A DNA stretch of 64,000 bases from Bog-473 sp963779735. Its GTDB lineage: Bacteria; Actinomycetota; Acidimicrobiia; Acidimicrobiales; RAAP-2. The translations under genes and the position numbers were made by a program. Shown piece by piece: positions 8,694 to 17,251 of this stretch. Numbering within the stretch: the stretch's first letter is position 1; each line of letters opens with the position of its first letter. Location: assembly GCA_963779735.1 (NCBI GenBank), contig CAVZZJ010000006.1, positions 670,365 through 734,364 of the forward strand. Reading direction: 5' to 3'. The notes under the pieces were generated by a model. That model did not search any database. It saw only the letters and a list, made by a program, of their open reading frames with translations, and was not told where the DNA came from.

Positions 8694-10607
8694 TCAGAGG
8701 AGCGTGAGCTGCTCGCTGGGCGCCGTCGTGTCCGGTCGCACGCGTGCGTAGGGCGGCCGGCCCGTCACCCCGAGCCCCCGCGCCGCCGTCCGGACGGCGT
8801 CGGCAATCCTGTCCTGCTCGCTCTGGTCCTGGTAGGCCCCTTTGCGGAACCGCTCCCGGTGGAGCGGCGCGAGGTCCGGCCGAACACCTTCGAGCCAGCG
8901 CAGGTAGTGCTCCCGCACGCCGGACCGCAGGTGCAGGGCCACTGCGCTGATGGACACCGCGCCGGCCTGGGCGACGGCCTCGACGACCGATCGCAGCTGG
9001 TCGTCGGAGTCGGAGAGCCCGGGCAGCACCGGGGCCACCAGCACGCCGCAGGGGATGCCGGCCTCGGTGAGGCGTCGCAGGGCGGCCACCCGCTGGTCGG
9101 GTGGTGGTGTGCCCGGCTCGGTCAGCCGCCAGACCGAACGGTCGAGGGTGCCGATGGAGAAGTTCACCGTGACGTCGGTGCGCGACGCCGCGGTGGCCAA
9201 CACGGCCGCATCGCGCAGGATCAGGGTCGACTTGGTCAGGATGCTGAAGGGGTTCTGGGCCACCGAGAGGACCTCGACGATCCCCCTGGTGAGGTGGTAC
9301 TTGCCCTCGGCGTGCTGGTACGGGTCGGTGTTCGTGCCCATGGCGATGTGCTCGCCCTCCCATTTCGCCGACCGCAGCTCGGCTCGCAGCCGCTCGACGG
9401 CGTTGATCTTGACCACGATCCGCTTCTCGAAGTCCTCTCCGATGCCCAGCCCCAGGTACTCATGGGTCGGGCGGGCGAAACAGTTGTGGTTGATGACGCC
9501 GTCGGCCACGAAGTCGCCCGTACCAGTGGTCATGTCGTATAGCGGAAGGTCGAGAGCGAGTGGTTCGACGGAAAGTACCCGCAACTTGCACGTTGACTTG
9601 AGAGCGGTCCCCTCGATCGAGCGCTTCCCGGTGATGGCCGGGTCGACCGTGTGGAAGAACCGCAGGTGCTCGGCGAGGCCACCCCTGATACGGATGTGTG
9701 CCAGGCGGTCCGGTCGCTTGGACATCTCGACCGTGTGGTCGAAGTCGAATCGGCGCAGCGACCTGCTTATCCCGGCCAGGATGTGCTGATCAGTATTGGA
9801 GAAGCGCAGGATCCCCCGGCTGTAGCTGCCCTCGGCGTCGAAGATCCCGGCCAGGAAGCCCTTGACCCATTCGTCGGAAGCGGCAGGCGACCACCGGACC
9901 AGCTCTCGAATGGCGTCCACTCCGCTCCGGGTCTGGATGGCGATGGCGCCCATCCGCTGGGTGGTGGCGGTCGCCCCAAACCGGTACGTGCTCAGACAGA
10001 CGTCGCCCCGCACCATCCCGCACAGGTAGCCTCGACGGTAGTCCCCGTCGTGGTCCGGGCCGGCGGCGAAGCGGCCAGTGCCGAGCAACTTGTCGTTGAC
10101 CGTCAAGTGCGGGCGCTGCCCATCGCCGTGGCCGGTCCCGGTGACATGCTTCCACCCACGGTCGGTCAGAAGACGGTGGTCGCCGCTGGACACCAGCTGG
10201 GTGCCGTCCTCGAGCGTCGTCCGGTAGGCGCGACGCACGGTCGACCAGTGGTCGAGCACCTTTGTGACCGTGTAGCGCCTGTGGGCGCCTCGCCGGACGG
10301 TTCCGTAGACCAGGTCGCCCGCCCGCACTTCTGACATCGCCTTGGTGCTTCCGTCGCCCATCAGGATGGGGGTCTCGCCCCCGAGGCAGTAGCTGCAGGC
10401 GTGACTGCAACCCCTATAGCAATTGATCGTGTAGCGAAAGGGCATGAGACTCTGCGCCGGCACGGCGTTGATGATGGAGCGGGCATTGACGTGGAGGAAC
10501 TCCAGTCCGGCGTAGGCTCCCCGCCCCACATGGCGTGTGGCCGCCCGCTCGTCGGGGAAGAGCGCACCGGCCTCCTCGTCACCGGCCAGCGCCCAGCGAA
10601 GTGCCAT
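8694..10607 (-). CDS. Intein-containing Rv2578c-family radical SAM protein
   Basis: Precursor of 637 residues from the ATG at 10607. It is a 335-residue radical SAM host protein split by a 302-residue intein. The N-extein ends CSHACSY, and the C-extein begins CFARPTHEYLG. Spliced together they form the cluster motif CxxxCxxC (C67, C71 and the +1 Cys). The host sequence matches the Rv2578c group, often annotated as spore-photoproduct-lyase-like; its reaction is not established. The gene converges on rnj (26 bp apart) and diverges from ftsK. A perfect LexA box sits 13-27 bp upstream of the start codon, suggesting DNA-damage control. The frame is also open upstream to 10781, but that part lacks family similarity. 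Confidence 0.93.
   Translation of the reverse strand: MALRWALAGDEEAGALFPDERAATRHVGRGAYAGLEFLHVNARSIINAVPAQSLMPFRYTINCYRGCSHACSYCLGGETPILMGDGSTKAMSEVRAGDLVYGTVRRGAHRRYTVTKVLDHWSTVRRAYRTTLEDGTQLVSSGDHRLLTDRGWKHVTGTGHGDGQRPHLTVNDKLLGTGRFAAGPDHDGDYRRGYLCGMVRGDVCLSTYRFGATATTQRMGAIAIQTRSGVDAIRELVRWSPAASDEWVKGFLAGIFDAEGSYSRGILRFSNTDQHILAGISRSLRRFDFDHTVEMSKRPDRLAHIRIRGGLAEHLRFFHTVDPAITGKRSIEGTALKSTCKLRVLSVEPLALDLPLYDMTTGTGDFVADGVINHNCFARPTHEYLGLGIGEDFEKRIVVKINAVERLRAELRSAKWEGEHIAMGTNTDPYQHAEGKYHLTRGIVEVLSVAQNPFSILTKSTLILRDAAVLATAASRTDVTVNFSIGTLDRSVWRLTEPGTPPPDQRVAALRRLTEAGIPCGVLVAPVLPGLSDSDDQLRSVVEAVAQAGAVSISAVALHLRSGVREHYLRWLEGVRPDLAPLHRERFRKGAYQDQSEQDRIADAVRTAARGLGVTGRPPYARVRPDTTAPSEQLTLL
9483..10388 (-). 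other. Intein with LAGLIDADG homing endonuclease domain
   Basis: In-frame protein-splicing element of 302 residues. It begins with Cys1 (CLGGETPILMGDG, block A), has the block B SSGDH near residue 71, two LAGLIDADG-like helices (YLCGMVRGDV near 121 and FLAGIFDAEG near 178), and ends VINHN with the normal penultimate His and terminal Asn, followed by Cys+1. The first endonuclease helix lacks the usual final Gly but keeps an Asp, so activity is uncertain. Splicing residues are complete. Confidence 0.93.
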
Positions 10608-10620
10608 GCGCCTAGGATAG

Positions 10621-10634
10621 CGAACATATGTTCG
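10621..10634. promoter_or_regulatory. LexA (SOS) box, perfect palindrome
   Basis: CGAACATATGTTCG is a 14-bp perfect palindrome fitting the Gram-positive/actinobacterial LexA consensus CGAAC-RNRY-GTTYG. It lies in the 88-bp divergent region, 13 bp upstream of the radical SAM start and 61 bp upstream of the probable ftsK start. lexA itself is in this window. It could control either gene or both. Confidence 0.85.
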
Positions 10635-10695
10635 ATCCTCAAGGGGGTAGGCGTCCCCCGAAAACACCGGGCACGGCGGTAGTCTCTTCGGCACT

Positions 10696-13096
10696 GTGGT
10701 GACCACGAAGCGCAGACCCGTCGCGCCACGCACCCCGGCCCGCAAGACCGCCCAGCGCGGCCGGCACCAGGCACCTCGCAAGAAGGCGGCCGCCTCGTCG
10801 CACGACGGCCTCGGTCGTCACGGGACCGACCTGTGGGCCATAGGCCTGCTCACCCTCGGGGTGCTGCTGGCGCTGGCGCTGTGGGGACGTGCGCTCGGAC
10901 CGGTCGGTCACGGTGTGGACGTGGGCCTGGCGGCGCTCGTGGGTTGGACGCGCGATCATCATCCCGATCGTCTGCGCCGGGGCCGGCGTGGTGTTGCTGG
11001 TCGAGCGGGATCGCCCGGATCCCCTCCGAACCGGTCTGGGTGCGCTTCTCGGGGTCATAGGCTTCTGCGGCCTGGGAGAGCTGGCCGACGGTACCCCACC
11101 CTTTTCCTTCCATCCGTCTCGAGCATCGGAGGCTGCGGGTGGCTGGGTGGGAGCACTGGTCGGCCACCCCCTCCACGCCGGAATCGGCACGGCCGGCTCG
11201 GCCGTGCTCTTCGCCGCGCTGGTCTTCGTGGCCGCCCTGATTACCACTGGTGTCTCACTGGCCACGTTCGGCCGGGGAGTCCGGTCGGGTGCGGGGGCAC
11301 TGGGATCGACGCTGGCCTCGTGGTGGAGAAGCGCTCCGCTGGTGCACCCCGACGACGATTCGGGCGACGAGCCCGTCGCCCGGACCACGCCGGTCCGGTC
11401 CCCGCCGCCCGCCACGTCGTTGTACGAGCAACCCGTCGAGGAGGAAGAGGAGGCCGAGGGCCACGACGCCGGACCCGGGTCGGAGGCCGGATCGGAGAAC
11501 GAGCCCGTACGGGCTCCCGCCGTGGTCTCCGCCGTTCCACGGGCCGGGGGGGACTGGGTGCTCCCCGACATCGACCTCCTGACGGCCACGAAGCAACTGA
11601 GCCATGACCTGCGCCAGCTGGAGGTCGCCGGCCAGACGCTCGTGGCCGCTCTCGACGCCCACGGGGTGGCCACGACGCTGGTGGGAAAGACCGTGGGGCC
11701 GACGGTGACCCGGTTCGAACTGGAGCTGGGCACCGGGGTGAAGGTCGCTCGCGTTCTCAGCCTCTCGCGGGACATCGCCTACGCCATGGCCTCCCCGGAC
11801 GTGCGCATCCTGGCCCCCATCCCGGGCAAGTCGGCCATCGGTGTCGAGGTGCCCAACCGGACCAGGCAGTTGGTGGCGCTACGAGACATCCTCGAATCGC
11901 CCGAGGCCAAGGTGGCCACCCATCCGCTGGAGGTGGCGATGGGGCGGGACATCGCCGGTCGAGCCGTCATGGCCAACCTGGCGGAGATGCCGCACATCCT
12001 CATCTCCGGTGCCACCGGCGCGGGCAAGTCTTCCTGCATCAACTCGATCATCACCTCGGTGCTCATGCGCAGCACCCCGGAGCAGGTCAGGCTCATGCTG
12101 ATCGACCCCAAGCGGGTCGAGCTCGGCCAGTACAACGGCTTGCAGCATCTGATCAGCCCGGTGGTGGTGGACCCCAAGAAGGCGGCCAACGCCCTCCAGT
12201 GGGCGGTCAAGGAGATGGAGCGGCGCTACGACCTCCTGGCGGAGAACGGCATGCGTGACATCACGGGGTACAACCTGGCGCTGGCGGCCGGTGAGCTGGC
12301 GCCGATCGGGCCACCGTCGGACAAGCGGCGCATCGCCGAATCGACGGCCAACGCGCTCGGGTCCGATCACCCTGCGGTCTACACCGATGAGGAGATTGAC
12401 GATGACCCCCGGATGCCGGAGGTCCTGCCCTTCATCCTGATCGTGGTCGACGAGCTCAACGACCTGATGATGGTGGCGGCGCGCGACGTCGAGGACTCGG
12501 TCGTGCGCATCGCCCAGATGGCCCGCGCCGTGGGCATCCACCTCGTGCTGGCCACCCAGCGCCCCTCCGTCGACGTCATCACCGGCGTGATAAAGGCCAA
12601 CATCCCCAGTCGCATGGCGTTGTCCGTGTCCTCGCTGGCCGACAGCCGGGTCATCCTGGACCAGGCGGGTGCCGAGCGGCTGGTGGGCAAGGGCGACATG
12701 CTGTTGCTCACCGCCTCATCGAATGTGCCGCGCCGTCTGCAGGCACCGTGGGTCTCGGAGCGGGAGGTGCGTGACGTGGTCAAGCACTGGTTCGCCCAGG
12801 GGGGCGTCACCGAGCCGGTCGTCGGCATCGACAACGTCCTCGACGGGCCCTCGGGTGGCGTCGAGGGTGTCGATGACGATGACGATGAGCTCCTCGTCGC
12901 CGCGATGGACCTGGTCGTCCGTTCCCAGTTAGGGTCGACCTCTATGTTGCAGAGGAAGCTTCGGGTCGGATTCGCCCGCGCCGGTCGACTGATGGACCTT
13001 CTCGAGCGCCGGGGAGTGGTTGGTCCGAGTGAAGGATCGAAGGCACGTCAGGTCCTCATGACCATCGACGAGCTCGAAGCACTTGCCCAGCGTTGA
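10696..13096 (+). CDS. ftsK: FtsK/SpoIIIE DNA translocase, frameshifted near the N-terminus
   Basis: Septal DNA pump for chromosome segregation. The N-terminal basic segment and first membrane helix are read from the GTG at 10696. From about 10954 the coding frame changes by one base: the second membrane segment (IIIPIVCAGAGVVLLVE) and all later parts follow in the other frame, from 10889 to 13096. That frame holds further membrane helices, the Walker A motif GATGAGKSS near 12007, the RecA-like motor, and a C-terminal gamma-type winged helix. Neither N-terminal frame alone makes sense, so this is one gene with a one-base difference, probably an extra G near 10954. The stop overlaps the next gene (TTGA). 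Confidence 0.88.
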
Positions 13097-14409
13097 GCGG
13101 TTCGAACCCTCCACCGACCATGGTGGCGCCGTTCCGACCGCATTCGCCCGAGGAGGACGCCGCCGGAACCCGCGCGGGCCGCACCAGTTCGCTCCGGCGA
13201 CGTAGGTCGAGGCGCCGCAACCGCCTCCTGGCGCTGTCCACTGCACTCGTGCTCATCGCCGTGGCCGTGGCGGTCGCCTTCCGGCTCGACGCGCCGGCCC
13301 CGGTGGCTTCGGTCACCGCCACGATGGCTCCCTCCGTCCGGCTGGTGTCCTCCCCGGTCCTCCTGCCGTGGCCCGCGACGGGGCAGTCCGCCGTCGCGGT
13401 GCCCTCCATCGGCATCGACGTGACGTCCGGTCCGGAGCAGCCGGTACCCGTCGCCAGCTTGACCAAGATGATGACGGCCTATGTCGTGCTGCACGACCAT
13501 CCCTTGGCCCCGGGACAGAACGGCCCACTGATCACCATGACGCAGACCGACGTGGGCTACTTCGACGACGACACGGTCGAGGACGAGGCCAACGCTCAGG
13601 TCACCGTCGGCGAGGTCCTGACCGAGCGTGAGCTCCTTGAGGGACTGCTGGTGCACTCGGCCAACAACTACGCCGACTCGCTGGCCCGCTGGGACGCAGG
13701 CGGGATTTCCGCCTTCGTGGCCAAAATGAACCGGTTCGCCGCTCTGCTCGGCATGGCCCACACCCACTACGCCGATCCCAGCGGTTTCGATCAGGCCTCG
13801 GAGTCAACCGCGGGCGACCTCTTGAAGGTGGCCGAACCCGACATGGAGGACCCGACGTTTGCCGACATCGTGAAGATGCCTTCGGTCACGTTGCCGGTGG
13901 CCGGCACGATCTCCACGTACACCCCGCTGCTCGGCGTCGACGGGGTGATCGGCGTGAAGTCCGGCTTCACGACGGCCGCCGGAGGTTGCGACGTCGTGGC
14001 CATCGAGCGGGAGGTGGACGGGCGTCCCGTACTGATACTCAGTGCGGTGACCGGTCAGAGCGGTCCCAACGTGCTGGCGACGGCCGCACAGATGGCGCTC
14101 GACCTGGCCGATCGCGCCGACGCCACCATCGGCTCAAGCCCGCTGGTGCGAGCCGGCGAGGTCGTGGCCCGCGTCAGCGTGGCCGGGAACACCGTTGCCG
14201 CACGGGCGGGCTCCACGGCCGACGTCTTGAGCTGGCCCGGGGTGACGGCCGAGCGAGTGCTGGTCGACGACCGGACGATCAGGGCGGGTGCCAAGAAGGG
14301 GACCGAGATCGGTTCCGTGGTGGTCGCTCTCGGCGAGCAACGAGCCGTGATACCGGTGGTATTGAGCCGGCTCCTTCCCGGGCCGACCGTGCTCCAACGC
14401 CTATTCTGA
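13093..14409 (+). CDS. D-alanyl-D-alanine carboxypeptidase (penicillin-binding protein, S11 family)
   Basis: 438 residues. A basic N-terminus and one membrane anchor near residues 45-62 precede the penicilloyl serine transferase domain. Active-site motifs are in order: SLTK (SxxK) near residue 122, SANN (SxN) near 189 and KSGFTTAAGG (KTG-equivalent) near 289. It trims peptidoglycan stem peptides on the outer face of the membrane. The TTG start overlaps the ftsK stop; an ATG at 13120 is an alternative. The stop codon lies inside the left end repeat of accessory element 1. Confidence 0.9.
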   Translation: MSGSNPPPTMVAPFRPHSPEEDAAGTRAGRTSSLRRRRSRRRNRLLALSTALVLIAVAVAVAFRLDAPAPVASVTATMAPSVRLVSSPVLLPWPATGQSAVAVPSIGIDVTSGPEQPVPVASLTKMMTAYVVLHDHPLAPGQNGPLITMTQTDVGYFDDDTVEDEANAQVTVGEVLTERELLEGLLVHSANNYADSLARWDAGGISAFVAKMNRFAALLGMAHTHYADPSGFDQASESTAGDLLKVAEPDMEDPTFADIVKMPSVTLPVAGTISTYTPLLGVDGVIGVKSGFTTAAGGCDVVAIEREVDGRPVLILSAVTGQSGPNVLATAAQMALDLADRADATIGSSPLVRAGEVVARVSVAGNTVAARAGSTADVLSWPGVTAERVLVDDRTIRAGAKKGTEIGSVVVALGEQRAVIPVVLSRLLPGPTVLQRLF

Positions 14410-14419
14410 CGGCATCCGC
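14402..14419 (+). repeat. Candidate attL of accessory element 1
   Basis: TATTCTGACG followed by eight further bases. 16 of 18 positions match 27161-27178, including the first ten without a break. This copy contains the stop codon of the upstream carboxypeptidase gene. The integrase gene begins 161 bp further on. The repeat is short and imperfect, so its role is inferred from position. Confidence 0.45.
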
Positions 14420-14579
14420 TCCCGAGGTCAGATCTCCCCCAGCCCGATAAGCAGGGAGTTTACCGGGTTTCCGCCCCGAAGCGCCGTTGAATGGCGCACT
14501 CGGAGCGGATAACCTGGGTAGCGGCGAGCGAGCCAACGCTCCCGTTACAGGGCGACATCAGCCCAAGGAGGACATCCCA

Positions 14580-15515
14580 ATGTTGGACCTAGTCACCGAG
14601 GCGAGCGTACCCGAGCCGGGCGATCTGGCCGTGCTGATCCCGAGCTGGATTCGCCATCTCGGAGCGCACAACATGAGTCCGCGGACGATCGCCACCTACG
14701 GCGAGGGCGTCCGCCAGCTCCATGCCTGGCTCATCGAGCACGGCATGCCGACGAGGGTCGCCGACATCGAGCGCCAGCACGTCGAGAGCTTCATCGAGCA
14801 TCTCCTCGCCACCCGGTCACCGGCCACGGCCTCCAACCGCTACCGGAGCCTGTGCAGCTTCTTCCGCTTCGCGGAGGAGTGGGGCGAGATCGAGGTCAGC
14901 CCGACGGCGAAGATGCGGCCACCCCGCGTGCCCGAGGTCCCCGTCGCCGTCCTCGACGACCGACAGCTCAAGAAGTTGGTCGCCGCCTGCTCGGGCAAGC
15001 GCGATGAGGACTTCCGCGACCGGGCAGTGCTCTCGCTCCTCATCGACTCGGGCGCCCGGCTCTCGGAGATCGCCAACTTGACGATCGATGACGTCGACCT
15101 CGATGCCCGGCAGGCACGCGTGCTCGGGAAGGGCAGGCGGGTGAGGATGGTGCCCTTCGGCGCCCGCACCGCCAGCGCCATCGACCGCTACGTCCACGCC
15201 GTCCGCGCCCGCTCCCCGCAGGCCAAGAAGACCGACCGGCTGTGGCTGTCCAACCGTGGGCCGATGACCTCTTCCGGCGTCAGGTTCATCGTCGAGAGCA
15301 GGGCCAAGCAAGCTGGTTTGGGACACGTCCACTGCCACCAGCTCAGGCATTCGTTTGCCTCCGGGTGGCTGCGCAACGGCGGCAGCGAGGGCGACCTGAT
15401 GCGGCTGGCCGGATGGCGGGATCGCACCATGTTGAACCGATACGGCGCCATCGATGCCGACGATAGGGCACACGCCAGCTACCAGGCCCGGCAGTCACCG
15501 GCCGACAGACTGTGA
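14580..15515 (+). CDS. Tyrosine-type site-specific recombinase/integrase
   Basis: 311 residues from the ATG at 14580, which has an AAGGAGG ribosome-binding site eight bases upstream. An N-terminal SAM-like core-binding domain (residues 15-105) is followed by the catalytic domain. The catalytic Arg is in GARLSEI near residue 158, Lys in the GKGRRVR hairpin, HxxR in HQLRHSFA near 253, Trp replacing the second His in LAGWRDR, and the nucleophile Tyr in RYG near 286. It sits at the left end of the element, as expected for an integrase next to its att site. Confidence 0.9.
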   Translation: MLDLVTEASVPEPGDLAVLIPSWIRHLGAHNMSPRTIATYGEGVRQLHAWLIEHGMPTRVADIERQHVESFIEHLLATRSPATASNRYRSLCSFFRFAEEWGEIEVSPTAKMRPPRVPEVPVAVLDDRQLKKLVAACSGKRDEDFRDRAVLSLLIDSGARLSEIANLTIDDVDLDARQARVLGKGRRVRMVPFGARTASAIDRYVHAVRARSPQAKKTDRLWLSNRGPMTSSGVRFIVESRAKQAGLGHVHCHQLRHSFASGWLRNGGSEGDLMRLAGWRDRTMLNRYGAIDADDRAHASYQARQSPADRL

Positions 15516-15672
15516 ATGTCCGGGCCGCTCCTATAGAATGGTGTTGATATTGACGGCCAGGAGTGCGGACCCCGAGGGGCGCCAGCAGTAACAGCAGCAT
15601 AACCATCCAAGCGAAACACCTTACGTTCCCCGGTGTGGCCAACAGGGGAGCCTCGAGAGGGGTGTTTCGCGC

Positions 15673-15948
15673 ATGCCGTTATCACCGAGCCAGAAGCGGA
15701 TCAGGGCGTCAATCGCCGGCAATATCGGTTGGGCCAGAACCGAGGATCGAACCGCCCGGACCAAACCGGGCCGGGATGCGGCCTACAAGAAGTTCGAGGA
15801 CGAAATAGACCCCGAGCGCAAGCTCCCCCCTGAGGAGCTGGCCCGGCGCGTCGCACACCTCCGACGAGCGCACTTTCAGAGGCTGGCGCTCGCATCCTCC
15901 AAGGCACGGCAGGCCCGCGCCGCCGAGCGCAAGGCCGGCGGCGGGTGA
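15673..15948 (+). CDS. Small basic protein of mobile elements, unknown function
   Basis: 91 residues, strongly charged. The N-terminal pattern LSPSQKRIRASIA resembles small proteins I know from actinobacterial integrated elements, but no function is established. It is mostly helical, with no membrane segment or Cys pairs. ATG start with a GAGAGG stretch upstream. Its stop overlaps the next gene's GTG by four bases, and it begins a chain of five overlapping small genes ending at 17228. Confidence 0.65.
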   Translation: MPLSPSQKRIRASIAGNIGWARTEDRTARTKPGRDAAYKKFEDEIDPERKLPPEELARRVAHLRRAHFQRLALASSKARQARAAERKAGGG

Positions 15949-16163
15949 CCGTGACGGCATGGCCGGGTGTGGCGGCGCTCCGGGACGAGTTCGCCCAAGG
16001 GGTGGTGACCGCGATGACCGTCTGCCGCACCAGGACCGGATACTCACGGGAGGAAACCATTCGGCAGGCCGAATCGGCCACCCGCGACATCGTCGACGAA
16101 ATCGCGACGGCGATGATCGAGGCCGCTGAGGGGGCGATCTGCGTCTGGAAAGTGACCCAGTGA
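15945..16163 (+). CDS. Small hypothetical protein
   Basis: 72 residues starting with GTG in a GTGA overlap with the preceding stop. Sequence is helical and acidic at its C-terminal half, with no recognisable domain. The next gene again starts in its stop codon region (GTGA). The coupled arrangement is the main support that it is real. Confidence 0.55.
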   Translation: MTVTAWPGVAALRDEFAQGVVTAMTVCRTRTGYSREETIRQAESATRDIVDEIATAMIEAAEGAICVWKVTQ

Positions 16164-16861
16164 GCTTCGACGCCACGACCTGGGTCATGGAGAACTCCCC
16201 CTACACGGGCGGCCCCTACACCGTTCATCTGGTGATGGCACACATCGCAAACGAGCCGCACGACTGGCAGATATGGATATCGCAAGAGAATCTCGCCGAG
16301 AAGGCCAGAGTGAGCGAGCGGACGGTGCGGCCGGCCCTGCAGCAGATGATCGAGGACGGCTACCTCGAAAAGGTGCGTCGGAGCGACTCCCTCTGCCCGG
16401 ACTATGGACGAGGTGGACGGCGGCCCACGACGTACCGACTGCTCCTCGCATTACCGGAAGCCAGTTCCGGTATCGAGCCCGACTTACCGGAAGCCAGTTC
16501 CGGTATTGAGCCCGACGACGGGGCGACTTTCCGGCAATCTGCGCAGACTTACCGGCAATCTGCGTCGGACTTACCGGCAATCAGCGCGGCTATTACCGGC
16601 AATCTGCGCGGTCCTCTCCTATTACCAAAGAAAGAGAAAGAAAGAGAGAAAGAAAGAGACTTTGCGGATGCACCGCAGAGTGCGGATGCACCCGCAGCGC
16701 GTGCACCCCAAAGTCCACATGCCCCCTTCATCGATGTTGACCTAGCCGCCGCGCCGGAGCCGACACCCGACACAGACCAAATGGTGTCCATGCCCGAGGA
16801 CTTCCGCGAAACATTGGGTGACGTCATGCAGCGGCGAAAGCCCAAGAAGCCGGGAGCATGA
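16160..16861 (+). CDS. Winged-helix replication-initiator-like protein carrying iterons in its gene
   Basis: 233 residues. Residues 40-85 form a clear helix-turn-helix/winged-helix segment (EKARVSERTVRPALQQMIEDGYL), of the kind in phage replication proteins and primosome loaders. The central part (98-150) is low-complexity, because two sets of DNA repeats are translated there. It is followed by a Lys/Glu/Arg-rich stretch encoded by a purine tract and a loose C-terminus. The arrangement of DNA-binding N-terminus plus origin-like repeats inside the gene recalls phage lambda gene O. The replication role is inference; a plain transcription factor is the alternative. Its TGA overlaps the next gene's ATG. 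Confidence 0.65.
   Translation: MSFDATTWVMENSPYTGGPYTVHLVMAHIANEPHDWQIWISQENLAEKARVSERTVRPALQQMIEDGYLEKVRRSDSLCPDYGRGGRRPTTYRLLLALPEASSGIEPDLPEASSGIEPDDGATFRQSAQTYRQSASDLPAISAAITGNLRGPLLLPKKEKEREKERDFADAPQSADAPAARAPQSPHAPFIDVDLAAAPEPTPDTDQMVSMPEDFRETLGDVMQRRKPKKPGA
16451..16516 (+). repeat. 33-bp tandem repeat, two copies, each with an inverted repeat
   Basis: Copies at 16451-16483 and 16484-16516 differ at one base. Each contains ACCGGAA, a 5-bp spacer and TTCCGGT, a perfect 7-bp dyad suited to a dimeric binding protein. They encode two copies of LPEASSGIEPD in the wHTH protein. Confidence 0.85.
16528..16608 (+). repeat. Iteron-like direct repeats (four copies, 21-22 bp spacing)
   Basis: Four copies of TTACCGGCAATCTGCG or close variants start at 16528, 16549, 16571 and 16593. 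Copies two and four are identical; the first and third differ by one base each. The spacing of 21, 22 and 22 bp is about two helical turns, so all lie on one face of the DNA. A purine tract follows at once. This is the layout of a replication origin. Confidence 0.8.
16621..16663 (+). other. A/G tract next to iterons, possible unwinding element
   Basis: About 40 bases almost entirely of A and G on the plus strand, unusual in this GC-rich window, immediately after the last iteron. In lambda-type origins an asymmetric A-rich stretch beside the iterons is where strands open. The role here is inference. Confidence 0.5.
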
Positions 16862-17022
16862 GGGGCCCCGAGGTGGTGCCGCTGCTCCTGTGGTGCGAGC
16901 AGTGCGGTGCAGCGTTCTCCGAAGGTGTCGCCTTCGTCCACCGCTACAGCGGGGGCCTGAGATGCCCTTCCTGCGCGCAAGGCCCGCCGCAACTCCGTCT
17001 CGTAGTGGGGGGGCGGCAATGA
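16858..17022 (+). CDS. 54-residue zinc-ribbon protein
   Basis: Small protein with two CxxC pairs (C13/C16 and C36/C39), the spacing of a zinc ribbon. It begins in an ATGA overlap with the wHTH gene and ends in another ATGA overlap with the next gene. No family can be named. Position suggests an accessory to replication or transcription of the element. Confidence 0.6.
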   Translation: MRGPEVVPLLLWCEQCGAAFSEGVAFVHRYSGGLRCPSCAQGPPQLRLVVGGRQ

Positions 17023-17228
17023 CGACGGTCACGCTGAAGCATCCAGCACCTTGCCGCTACTGCACCGAGCCGGCGTGGATGAGCGACGAACGAGGACCCG
17101 CACACATGTGCTGCACGTTCTGGCACGAGCACGAAGGCCGGAGTTACTGCCCGGCGTGCAAAGCATCGGGGTCGTTGCGAGTGCGGGAGAGACGGCGCTC
17201 ATGGACGCCGCCAAGGTGGACACCATGA
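17019..17228 (+). CDS. 69-residue Cys/His-rich protein
   Basis: Starts in an ATGA overlap. It has CRYC, then CC with two His (HEH) and a final CPAC, so it probably binds one or two zinc ions. The C-terminus is basic. It ends the run of five overlapping small genes. Function unknown. Confidence 0.6.
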   Translation: MTTVTLKHPAPCRYCTEPAWMSDERGPAHMCCTFWHEHEGRSYCPACKASGSLRVRERRRSWTPPRWTP

Positions 17229-17251
17229 CGACCTTGATGAGCGCCTGGGTA

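Noticed and set aside
7252..9363. 703-codon minus-strand open frame
   Set aside because: Shadow of rnj; no recognisable domain.
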